Source: Helicostylum pulchrum (lineage: Eukaryota > Mucoromycota > Mucoromycetes > Mucorales > Mucoraceae). From it: 23,680 nt of DNA. The DNA lies in assembly GCA_025677825.1 (NCBI GenBank), contig JAIXMO010000115.1, positions 1-23,680 of the forward strand, written 5' to 3'. Numbering within the stretch: position 1 is the stretch's first letter; each line of letters begins with the position of its first letter. A program made the translations under genes and the position numbers. Of the stretch, positions 1 through 8,890 are shown piece after piece. The notes below the pieces were generated by a model. The model had not been told where the DNA came from. It searched no databases and saw only the letters and a list, made by a program, of their open reading frames with translations.

Positions 1-1645
1 CAAATGCAACTCGTCAAGACCGAACATGCTGGAAACCAGAGAAGGTGGACATCGTAGAAAAGAGACTAGGGCTACGTATAGATTTTTCCTACAATTATTC
101 GAGCGAGTTGTGGTTAGTATTTTTTTTATAAAGCTTATGCGGTATGTCTATTTTTTTTTTTTTACTTACAGGATTACCAGATATGAAATCATTTATAGGC
201 CTCATAGGAGCATTGCTGTCTGGGAAATACATACCGTGAGAGCGGTTGTCAGGGGATAAACCTTTCGATTCACATATGCGGCAGCCGTATACCGAATTGT
301 GCGATCCCAAATGAGCCATTTCAGCAACGGCTGGAATATCACCAGAAGCAAGCAAGAGGTGTACTTTACATCGTAAAATTTCTTCAGCGTTATTTTTAAT
401 GACAAGCCCCCTTTCAGACAAATCTTTAATTTCATCAATAACAGGTTTCAGAAAAGAATCAAGATCCTTTGGTTTTTTGGTTCCAGGAAGAATTGCCAAT
501 TGTAGTAAGTACTCATTTGTATATCTAAAAAATAATTAGTATAAATAGGATACATACTCACAATAAAATTGTTACCTGATAGATGGATCAAAATTAAAAA
601 CGATAACGTGTACGATGGTATAACTGGTTTTTCCTTTTTTTTGATTCACAAAACCGTCTGTAAAAAGGCCAATAGCAATGTCATTAGGGTTGGTGAAAAA
701 TCCTTTTCTGATCAAGTCCTTGTAGTTTTGGCCGTCAAATATATCTGTAATCTCACCAATGTCGTTTGTCTCTCTTTCAGATCGATACTTCAACAGTTGA
801 TTAGTTTTCGGATCTGATAACATTTGTGCGAGGAGATCGCCGATTGACATGATACTCATAACCGATTTGGGGACTTGCTGAGATAATCCTTTGAAACGAT
901 TCTCATTACAGTGCTCACATACAGTTGTAGTTTCATTTAAACCGTATAACTTGCAACCTGTGGGACATACTGAGTACTCATGGCCTTTGATATTCTTCAA
1001 TTTTGATTTCAGCAAGTCATCGACGACATCACCATGAGATATTTTTACGGGCGTCTCTTCTACTTAAAAGACTGGTGTTTATAGTAAGTATTATTATAAA
1101 TTAACGGAAAATTATTTTTATTTGGCTACCTAGCTTAAGTTCTTCATAGTCACGAAGAGCAGTATTGACGAACATAACAATTTCTCTATATGCAGCTCTT
1201 GATATCTGGTTTCGTGTGATGATCTGTGAGAGATGCATGCTCAACAACTGTGTTTTCGTAAAACTATTTTCGCTAATGTTACTAGAGCCATATACATGGG
1301 ATTGGTCATCATCAGAGAATTGACAGCTACTTTTATAAGATCTTTCTTCATTACGGTTCAAACGAAGAGCATCGAAATCAACTACAATAATAGAAATGTA
1401 AGTAACAAAAAAAACCAGGAAAGTCATTTACGATCCCAACTAATACTACCGATATCAGCAACATCGTGGTCGACTTGCATTGGCGTATCATCAAAATCAA
1501 CAATGGGAGAAGAGGTATGGTTTCTTTTGTGATTATTCAACTGTCTATAAGTCTCGAAGGATATATCACAAGTATCACAAACATGATTATTCTGAGATAT
1601 TCTTAATCTCTTGGTGGCGCGGCCTGCAGATAAATTGGAAGACAT
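1..1645 (-). CDS. Tnp2-like CACTA transposase of CACTA-A (partial, spliced, N-terminal C2H2 zinc finger)
   Basis: This is the DDE-type transposase that would cut and move CACTA-A. The spliced model is exons 1645-1432, 1381-1130, 1059-576, 524-170 and 88-1 (partial), with GT-AG introns of 50, 70, 51 and 81 bp; the frame is continuous through the first four exons. Residues about 22-43 form a canonical C-x2-C-x12-H-x3-H zinc finger. Later come a C-rich patch (CPTGCKLYG, CEHCNENR), a DGF motif (first acidic residue of Tnp2-type proteins), a PGTKKPKDLDSFLKP block, GDIPA (second acidic position) and GCRIC, the order seen in Tnp2 proteins and in CACTA-B. Exon 3 is 484 nt, the same as in CACTA-B. Near base 25 the frame must shift by one to read FGLDELHL, which matches FGYDELHG in CACTA-B, so this copy may be broken. 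The C-terminal half is outside the window. Confidence 0.8.
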
Positions 1646-2409
1646 TTTTTTTTTTTGGCGCTGTAATTTTTTAAGATAAGTTTTTTTTTTAAAAAAAAAG
1701 AGGATGGTAACAAACTTAATGGAATCTTTATTAAATTAAACTCGTTTTTATATTAGATATTTTAGGTTATGATGGTGTTAATTGTTAGTAGGATCTATTA
1801 CGCGTTTTGGTCTAATGACCCTAAAAGAGGTATGGTAGACATGATGGATCACTCTCTGTATTTTGTTTTAAAAAAAAGTTGCACGTAATTAACTATTATT
1901 GCATAATTATGTAATTAAAATGGTGTCATGTCGATGAGATAGTGGAAAATATAAAGAAATATTATATCATAATTTCATTACTCTAGTATGTTTATGCAAA
2001 TGAACAATGACATAATTTTTTTTTTTTTTTTGCATTATCACTTTTGACTGGGACAAAAAAAAAACCTTGTAAATTATAAAGTATATTTTGATAATGATGC
2101 TGCACTTAATATCAATTTTGATTGAACTTTGGATACTTGATGTACGAATGGCTTTATTCCAGGAAACATTTACTGTTATAAAAAATGTATTACATCATTT
2201 TTCAAATGTACTTAATTAGGGTTTTTTTTTTTTTTTTTTTTAGTTGAAATACTTGGGATAAAGCTCGGTACTATCTATACGTGTATATTGTCACGTCATG
2301 GTTTAATATGTTTGATCGAAAAAAAAAGAGTAAATATTTAAAGGAACAGTACATTACTATTTCTTCCATGTTTTACAAACTAACTGAATTTGTTTCTTAT
2401 TCAAATATC
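1646..2409. promoter_or_regulatory. Divergent intergenic region of CACTA-A
   Basis: This is 764 bp between the starts of the minus-strand transposase and the plus-strand accessory gene, so it should hold both promoters. It is very A+T-rich with long T and A tracts (for example 2222-2241). I see no clear TATA box or inverted operator and no conserved ORF. The plus-strand reading frame is open upstream of 2410 (from 2281), but CACTA-B homology favours the start at 2410. The same head-to-head arrangement occurs in CACTA-B at 17137-17587. Confidence 0.5.
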
Positions 2410-3456
2410 ATGTCTTATCCTAATACAAGTAACCTAAACTCTTCTGTAAAGAATATTGAAGAGACCTTATTGATAATTAAAAATGAAGTATTATCAATGA
2501 GAGGTGATATTACAAAATTAAAGGCACAATTTGATCACCAATTTGGCCCCCATATTTCTGAAAATGATATGTCTTGGATTGAAGAAGATTCTCATCAAAC
2601 AGGTAACTACAACATAATCTTAATCTTGTGTTTTAATTGCATAAAGATATTTACAGTTTCTAATTAATGTTTTTTTTTAGCTATTAGTGGTGTTAGTAGA
2701 GCAATTCAAAGAAACAGATTGATCTCCAATCCTGACTATCGCGGCCGTAGAATAATCAATAGCTTTAGTATTGACAGAATGACAAAGAAACAGGTTTCAC
2801 TGAAACACCGTTACAACTGCCTGTTACAAATCCTTAATAAGAGAACATTTGGAGATAATGCACCTGACCTGTCAGAACCAAAACTAAATTCCCTTAGACT
2901 GGAGTTAAAAAGAATGGCTCGATTTATCAAGACCAATTTTATCGATGAGGATCATCCCCAGGAAGACAAAAAATGGTCCAGTATTCCTGCTATTGACCGA
3001 CAATATTATCAATTGATTTTTGAAGAAAAAGCGTACAACAAAGGCTTCAATATTTATTTATGTAAAGATATGTGGCTAGCTAAAAATATGCTGCAGGAAG
3101 CATTCAAAACAAGTAACTACACCAGAAAAAGAAGAGAGGAGCAATCTTCTCAACTCGATCAGGTACAGTATATAAATATCACTGGACGCTTTACTTTTAT
3201 ATATTAACATTATTTTCTTCAAATACAAAAAGCCTATCGAATCTGACAGTGATGTTTCTGCCATGTCATCCGAGAATGAGATAGGAAGTCCAATTCAGGA
3301 AGACGTTTTGTAAGCTAGTTTTACTGTTATTTTTTTTTTATTCTAACTTTTGTTACTTTTTTTCTTATTTATTTCAGTACTGCTTCTCTTCCTGAAACAG
3401 AAGAGTTTTCTGTAGAGTCTGCTCCTGTAGCAAAACGTGTAAGAAGAAGAGCCTAA
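2410..3456 (+). CDS. CACTA-A accessory protein (second element-encoded protein, unknown family)
   Basis: I do not recognise a named domain. The spliced model has exons 2410-2602, 2681-3162, 3233-3309 and 3378-3456 with GT-AG introns; the sum is 831 nt, giving 276 aa with a consistent frame. Residues about 13-41 have a heptad-like hydrophobic pattern (coiled coil). The middle contains a basic stretch (YRGRRIINSF) and a block with LCKDMW followed by an alternating hydrophobic helix. The C-terminus is acidic/serine-rich and then ends in KRVRRR, a likely nuclear localisation signal. The counterpart in CACTA-B (14498-17136) shares position, orientation, length, the N-terminal coiled coil, the KD-W block and the basic end. 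By analogy with TNPA of plant En/Spm it could bind subterminal repeats; that is inference. The start at 2410 (MSYPN) was chosen because CACTA-B begins with a similar short Ser/Asn-rich leader. An in-frame ATG also exists at 2281. Confidence 0.65.
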
Positions 3457-3572
3457 TAGCTAAATTAGCTTTTAATTGGCCAAGCCCTCCTTTAGTCTAT
3501 GTTTTTAGCGCAATAATCGAAAAATAGTCTATTTTTTTTCCTTTCTTTTTCTCTTTTTTTTTTTCCATCTTC

Positions 3573-3578
3573 AATAAA
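3573..3578 (+). terminator. Candidate polyadenylation signal AATAAA for the CACTA-A accessory gene
   Basis: AATAAA lies about 117 bp after the TAA stop at 3454-3456, preceded by a pyrimidine-rich tract. It is the first canonical signal downstream. In DNA this A+T-rich such hexamers also arise by chance. Confidence 0.4.
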
Positions 3579-3645
3579 AAGATATTTACAAATTCAACTC
3601 TAATAACATTTGCCTTTATTTTCGGTTAGCTGAGAACAGTTTACT

Positions 3646-3699
3646 TACATCGTCTCATTCAACTACATTGTCTCATTCAACTACATCGTCTCATTCAAC
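3646..3699. repeat. 18-bp tandem repeat, three copies
   Basis: Three head-to-tail copies of TACATCGTCTCATTCAAC occupy 3646-3663, 3664-3681 and 3682-3699; the middle copy has one C-to-T change. They lie downstream of the CACTA-A accessory gene. Confidence 0.9.
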
Positions 3700-4357
3700 T
3701 TATATTTTATGCAGTAACGCTCGTTTTAAAAAAGGTATGACATCGTTACAGTTTTTTTTTTCTTAATTACTTTTTTTCTTTTCTGCTCAATGTTAATCTT
3801 ATTGCCATCTTTTATAGTGATTGCTACTCTAATGACCAAATGCTTCGAGTTATTTTTTCTTTTTCTTTTTTGAAGTTGAAAGTCGATGTAGGGTCTCAAC
3901 CAGGCTGAATAAAAAAAAGGTATGTGATAGTTTATTTTTTAATTCACATAGCTTTGATTCTTGAAGAGGTATATGTAAGTTTGACAGGTTTTCTTTCCGA
4001 ATGGTTGAATTTTATAAAAAGGTATAGCATTATAACGTAGCATTGTATTCTCTTTATTCCCTTTGTCTAAATGATTATTTTTTTTTGCTAGATAAGTTTG
4101 GTTGGTTTTGGCAAAACTTTTCTTTTTTTCGGTAGTTAGACGCTGATGAAAATTATAACAAAAGGTACGTCGTTATAATATTTGCAGTGCTACATACTAA
4201 CGTTTTGTATTAGATAGTTGTATTTCGTTCTGGGTAAAGGACGTTAACGGTATTTTTTTTTTTCATGTATATATGTAATTAATTTGATACAAAATAAAGA
4301 TATATAATAATTTGAGCAAACTATAAACAGCTAATAAATGATGGAAGTAACAGTGAG
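3700..4357. other. A+T-rich 3' part of CACTA-A without a gene
   Basis: No supportable ORF. The stretch repeatedly carries a GGTATG/GGTATA/GGTACG motif after an A run (near 3734, 3918, 4020 and 4163), spaced about 100-180 bp. These resemble splice donors but no coding exons flank them, so they may instead be decayed interior repeats of the element. Confidence 0.4.
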
Positions 4358-4495
4358 ACCATTACAGGATACATGTTACCATAAGATACTTGGTGTCAAA
4401 TAGACCATAATAAGATACATGTTACCATAATACAAATGGTGTCAAATAGACCATGACAGGATACATGTTACCATGATATAATATGGTAACTGTTA
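4358..4495. repeat. 46-bp tandem repeat (about 2.8 copies) in the CACTA-A subterminal region
   Basis: Units begin at 4358, 4404 and 4450. Each contains GATACATGTTACCAT, and the first two end in TGGTGTCAAATAG. The third unit decays into ATGGTAAC and GTTACC. GTTACCAT or its reverse complement occurs at 4375-4382, 4421-4428, 4467-4474, 4483-4490 and 4580-4587, and a partial copy near 4548. This is the pattern expected of transposase or accessory-protein binding repeats near a CACTA terminus. Confidence 0.8.
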
Positions 4496-4583
4496 CCTTA
4501 TATAGCGCTATACTAACTCATATTTACCATATTTTATGTAATTACTTTTGGTAACAATTCCGCCCCATATGATAAAAATGTTA

Positions 4584-4603
4584 CCATAACCTCTGCCTTA
4601 GTG
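4584..4603 (-). repeat. Right terminal sequence of CACTA-A
   Basis: Read on the minus strand this is CACTAAGGCAGAGGTTATGG, starting with the CACTA pentamer and running straight into the GTTACCAT subterminal repeats. Only this terminus is in the window, so its partner has not been verified. Confidence 0.55.
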
Positions 4604-4650
4604 TCTTCAATGAGTTCAATGAGTTCATTGAGTTCTTCGTAAGTAGACAT
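4604..4650 (-). other. Possible 5' coding end of an interrupted gene (weak)
   Basis: Directly outside the CACTA-A terminus the minus strand has an ATG at 4650 after an A/T- and pyrimidine-rich leader. It opens 15 codons (MSTYEELNELIELIE) before meeting the element. The codons include a 9-bp tandem repeat (TCAATGAGT-like, about 4610-4636), so the frame may be an accident of the repeat. No remainder of such a gene is visible. Confidence 0.2.
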
Positions 4651-6142
4651 TTCAAATAAAATAAAATAAAAGTTATTGGAAGAAAAAAAATTATGCGTTT
4701 ATAAAGTTGCTGGAGGATAGTAATCTGACAAAAATCAAAATCTGATGTCATAATTATTCCCAATTAGGATTATGATTGCCTTATTGAGGGGGGAGTATTT
4801 TTTTCTAAAAAAAATTTGTTTTGCTTGGGAACAGCCTTTGAGTACAGTATCTAAATTTGGAAATGTGGAAATAAACTGAAACCAAAAAAAAAAAGGTCAC
4901 AATGTGAAAACGAAAATTGTCCCACAAATCTCTAATAAAAGGGATTTTTGCACACAATTAGCAGTCAAATGTTTCGAGCCGCGCCGGTGTATTTACTATA
5001 TATGCGTAATTCGCCTTTTAATTATTGTTATATGAAAACACGACAAATATTAGAAAAATTACAAAATAAAACTAAAAATTGTTTTGTATTTTGTGATGTA
5101 TCGGACCGTACGCGTCCGGTAAAATATGTTTGCCTTGTCCTGTCCGGAATCTTCAGCTTTAAACTCCGAAATCGTTGCCACCATTTAGGATGCGTCCCAC
5201 AAAACTACGGCCGACCCGGCGGAAGTAGAAGTTTGAAATTTTGGGAATAGGACTTTAAAAATTCTATCTAATTAGGTTTTAAATTTCAAAAAGCCGGGAT
5301 CAAAATTGCGGAAGTTTATAGTATAAGTTAGTTCTTGAATATACTCTGATATATATCGAGTTATCACTTACGCGTTACGCAAGGATGGCGTTTTATTTTT
5401 TAGGATACGCTTAAAAACTATTACGAGACAATACAATAAAAAGTTTCGAACGATTTTATAGGGAATTGCGCTTGAAAATATGGTAATACATTCGATGTAA
5501 CGCTGAAAGCATAGTGTTAGCGATCATTATTAGGTTAAGCAGGTAAATTATTTACAAATTCGGTAACATAATCGAGTTTGAATCAATCAGGTATACAACA
5601 GCTTAGCTGGCTAATATATAAGATAGGTCCCAGCTAATAACTATTGTAATAGTAATAGTAGGAGTCTGAAATTTTGCAGAGAGATGCGTAAAAATTCTAC
5701 GCAACCACCTAAAAAAATTTCATAGCCCGATCTTAATTTCCGACCGAGAAAAGTAATAAAAACTGAATCTAGCATATACTACAGTACATATTGGTTGATA
5801 ATTATTATACCAGTGAACATTAGGGCGTAAAATTTTGGCAAGGTTTTTGAAACAACCTACTCCACATGTCATGAGAATTTGATAGGATTTAAACGCGAAT
5901 TGGCCTAATAATCAATCGCAAAACACAGATTATCGTCTACTACTCACGTAATATAGAATTGTTACATACATTAAGACCCACAAATTACCACAAAATTCAA
6001 ATATATGACTTTGTAAAATATTAAAGGCTTATTCGTATCTTAGGTATTATATATTGTGAGTATGTAAGGCATTCTGACTTATAAAGAACATTTATTTAAT
6101 GTAAAAATAATATTTAAGTAAATATTCAAAATATTGGTTATT
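4651..6142. other. Gene-free region between CACTA-A and the Merlin fragment
   Basis: No ORF here resembles a protein I recognise. A 100-codon frame at 4948-5250 is dominated by low-complexity and unusual composition and is not supported. A locally G+C-richer patch lies at about 5100-5230. The notable content is a set of degenerate repeats between 5230 and 5915, listed separately. Confidence 0.5.
5230..5915. repeat. Four decayed copies of an ~85-bp interspersed repeat
   Basis: Copies begin near 5235, 5385, 5664 and 5828. The shared order is an AAATTTTGG-like block, then TAAAAATTCTA-like, then ATTTCAAAAAGC/ATTTCATAGCCC, then GATCnnAATTGCG/GATCTTAATTTCCG. The best pair is 5235-5320 versus 5664-5750. 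Identity is low but block order and spacing are kept. I cannot assign the family. Confidence 0.4.
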
Positions 6143-6891
6143 TTAACGATTGTTTCTACTAGGTCTAGTGTTATGACGAATTCGAGTAGAATCTGTGGTA
6201 CTAGTACTTGCGTTAATATCATCACTATTAGTTCTAACTACGGAGGGTTGAAAGGAAGGTGCAAGAGTAAGTCCCTCATTTGGATTAGAGCTACCTTCTT
6301 CAGGAACCCAGTCTTCGTCATCAGTATCATAATCACTTTCTTCCTCAGAATTGTAATCATCTTCGAATTCATATGGCTGAGCTTCCTCTTCAACTTCTTG
6401 TTCTTCATCCCATGCTTGAGCTCTTGTAATATATGTATCGGGAGTGATATCAGAGCTGGTTGAACTTTCCAATTGAACTTCCCGGATACACCTTTCCAAT
6501 CCTGTAATAAGACCAAGACCTTGATTTTCTCTACGCCACATAAACTCCAAAAGTTTACCAGGACAATCCTTGATCGTACGATTGCGAGGATGAATGAAGC
6601 GTTTTATGGGCGTCCACAAACCTTCAATCACATTGGTGTGGATTAACCCCTCAGTTTGGTTACCACGAACTTGATCCTCGGTAGAAAAATTGATTGAGTG
6701 GTTTACTACTTGATATCTTCTGAAAAAATACCCAGAATAGTCAGCTGGAACTGTGGACCCATCTTCTCGTATGGTATCATTGGGATGAAGTCGTGAATAA
6801 GCTGACCAACCATCAGAGCGAATTACAGTATCCCTAGCACAATAGCCTTGAATAATTGGGATCAAGGTAGCGGCAGATCGATTAGGAACAG
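6143..6891 (-). pseudogene. Merlin-type (ISXO2/IS1595-like) transposase, C-terminal fragment
   Basis: This is the C-terminal part of a DDE transposase of the Merlin superfamily. The minus-strand frame is open from the junction at 6891 to the stop at 6143. It starts at NRSAATLIPIIQ, typical of the ISXO2-like fold before the second acidic residue. IRSDGWSAY supplies that Asp, VNHSINF follows, and HTNVIEGLWTPIKRF carries the third acidic residue (Glu). The last ~100 residues are a highly acidic tail rich in Glu, Asp and Ser, then a short basic end. The N-terminal half with the first catalytic Asp is missing because Tc1-1 starts at 6894, and the sequence beyond Tc1-1 is LINE, not Merlin. No Merlin terminal repeat was identified. 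Confidence 0.75.
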
Positions 6892-6893
6892 TA

Positions 6894-6922
6894 CAGTGGT
6901 GCTACTAACTCACTCACAAAAA
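6894..6922 (+). repeat. Left terminal inverted repeat of Tc1-1
   Basis: 29 bp beginning CAGTGGTGCTAC, exactly matched in reverse complement at 10044-10072. A near-palindrome (GCTAGCTT...GAGCTAGC) lies just inside at 6939-6959. Confidence 0.9.
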
Positions 6923-7301
6923 TAGAAAACGACATACTGCTAGCTTAAGTCGAGCTAGCTGGATCAAATAAAAACTAAAAGATACGTGATTGCTTACTTT
7001 ATTTTTTTATGTAATACAGTCGAAGAAGCAATGACGTCATCAAGATAAACAATAAAAATACTAATATTTGCCATTTCGTAATTGTCACGGAGTATTTTGA
7101 AATTCTTATTTCACAGAATTATGTATAATGATGTAATTTTGTTTTAGATCGTATAAGTAATATGACGTCAGGCTCTCCAAAAGTATATAAATCATTCAAC
7201 TTTTCCGTTGCTCTTTCCCTGTTTATCATCTATTATTTTACGCAATCAATATTTTTTAAATGCCCTATAAACTCAGTAAGGATAAGCGTAATGGCATCAT
7301 A

Positions 7302-7339
7302 CAGTGGGTACATAAATTGACCCACAAAACTTGTTTTTA
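7302..7339 (+). repeat. Left inverted repeat of Tc1-2
   Basis: Begins CAGTGGGTACATAAATTGAC. It matches the right end in reverse complement (8853-8890) apart from G versus T at base 7. Confidence 0.85.
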
Positions 7340-7503
7340 ACGTAGGTTTTAAATGGATAAAGCTAGAAAGCCCAAATTTGAGAGTAATATACGTATGTAA
7401 ATTCTGCGTCATATCCTGTAGCTTATTTGGGTTTAAATAGGAGATTCGATTAGAATTAGAAAAAAAACGAAATTTTATTAAAAAAAAGAGAAATGTCACG
7501 AAA

Positions 7504-8524
7504 TCAATATGTTGTATATCCACCTCTAGCATTGATAACAGCTTCAATTCTTTTATTATAATTATTGTAATAATTATCCATATCATCCTTGGTAAATTTA
7601 TTCCATTCATAGTCAAATATCTGCCATAATTCTTCGACATTTTTAGGCTTAAGCGGATAACAATCTAGTCTTTTCTTTACATGATGCCAGAGGTGCTCAA
7701 TCGGATTAAGATCTGGGCTACATGGCGGCCAGTCTTTAATGTAATTTATGCCTTAATTATCCATCCAATATTTACTAGTGTTTGAAGTATGGCATGTGGC
7801 ACCGTCCTGTTGAAATACGACATCACTATGGGTTAGACCATAGTATCCCAATGTATCGATGTATGACGTCCGTAAAACATGTTGATAGAGGTCAGAATTC
7901 ATAGAATCCTCAAGTAAACGACATGCATAACCTGGTCTCAATGCTGTCATACAACCTCAGATCACTATAGATCCACCACCACCCTGTTTTTTACTTTTGA
8001 AGTTGAACGGCCTAAGTTTTGCACCTTTCAAGACGTATGTATACTCGGCACCATCCGATCCCCAGATGTAGCTTGGTTTCGTCTGAGAACACAACCTTCT
8101 TCCAGTCCTCTACTGTCCAGTCACGATGTTCTTTTGCCCATTTATAACGTTTTTTCATATGCGTTATATCAATGGCGGCAGTTGAATACTTAAATCGACA
8201 CCTAAAACCTAAGTCTTTAATGATTTTTCGAATGGCATTATAGCTAATTGAATAACCAAAACCACACAAGTATTTATGAACATCACGAGCGGACTGTAAG
8301 GAACCAGATCGAAGTTTCAAACGTATAACTGCTTTAGTAAAGTGTTTCACAATGCTGGATCTACCGGCAGGTTGTCGAATATAATCTGGAATAACGCTTG
8401 ATCTCATCCTGTTTACATGTGACTTTGAAACTCCTGTACGTTTTATAATGTTGACAGTGGGTTTACCATTCAAAATAAGAGACTTGACGTCATCACGTTT
8501 ACTTTGGCTAAGTTTATAAGGCAT
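7504..8524 (-). pseudogene. Decayed Tc1-2 transposase
   Basis: Starts at 8524 with MPYKLSQSKRDD, clearly related to the Tc1-1 transposase, and runs with HTH and DDE blocks to a TGA at 7504-7506. The frame is broken three ways. A one-base loss just after FSDETKLH (about 8070) shifts the frame. TGA replaces a Trp codon in the GSIVIWGCMT block (about 7957). TAA follows WMDN (about 7753). All three catalytic acidic residues are still encoded (SDET, FQQDGATCHTS, SPDLNPIEHLW), with 35 residues between the last two. It cannot make a working transposase. Confidence 0.9.
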
Positions 8525-8852
8525 AGTATTTTTTAAAAGCGGTTAAGTTTGGAGAGTGATAGTAACAGGGGAAGTTTCAAAAACTTTGACGGTATTTATA
8601 TCATGATATAGAGAAAGGTTTAAATATTCAGATAGCATTAATGTATTTTTGATACAACTACATGCCAGCTGTAAATGATTTAATATTTAAATAATGCGGA
8701 AAATTAAAAAAATTCCGAATCACTTTATTTTTCTTACATAATGATTACGTCATAAAAACCTATTAAAATTTTACTTAAAATAAAATTCAGCCTCATCTGC
8801 CTTTTCTGATATATGATTTGTATAGCTAGTACCATTATTCGCGGAAACATTT

Positions 8853-8890
8853 AAAAAACAAGTTTTGTGGGTCAATTTATGTAACCACTG
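8853..8890 (-). repeat. Right inverted repeat of Tc1-2
   Basis: Reverse complement reads CAGTGGTTACATAAATTGAC, pairing with 7302-7339; TA follows at 8891. Confidence 0.85.

Larger units (their letters stand above)
1..4603. mobile_element. CACTA-A: partial CACTA/EnSpm-type DNA transposon (right part, left end outside window)
   Basis: The element holds two divergent genes: a Tnp2-like transposase on the minus strand (1-1645) and an accessory gene on the plus strand (2410-3456). The right end is placed at 4603. There the minus strand reads CACTAAGGCAGAGGTTATGG inward, starting with the CACTA signature, and the preceding 250 bp carry repeated GTTACCAT/ATGGTAAC motifs like the subterminal repeats of CACTA elements. 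The left terminus is outside the window, so neither the inverted-repeat match nor the target duplication (expected from TCT at 4604-4606) can be checked. A second fragment of the same family lies at 23189-23680. Confidence 0.65.
7302..8890. mobile_element. Tc1-2: Tc1/mariner element nested in Tc1-1
   Basis: 1589 bp bounded by ~38-bp inverted repeats starting CAGTGG(G/T)TACATAAATTG with one internal mismatch, and flanked by TA (7300-7301 and 8891-8892). It inserted into codon 14/15 of the Tc1-1 transposase. Its own transposase reads on the minus strand and is decayed. Confidence 0.92.

Noticed and set aside
3646..3699. CRISPR-like array
   Set aside because: The 18-bp units are contiguous with no spacers; the context is eukaryotic with spliced genes.
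4948..5250. 100-codon plus-strand frame in the gene-free stretch
   Set aside because: No motif or family resemblance; it overlaps the first decayed repeat and looks like a chance frame.
7233..7640. 135-codon minus-strand frame
   Set aside because: Runs through the Tc1-2 terminal repeat and the antisense/out-of-frame end of the Tc1-2 transposase; the real frame ends at 7504.
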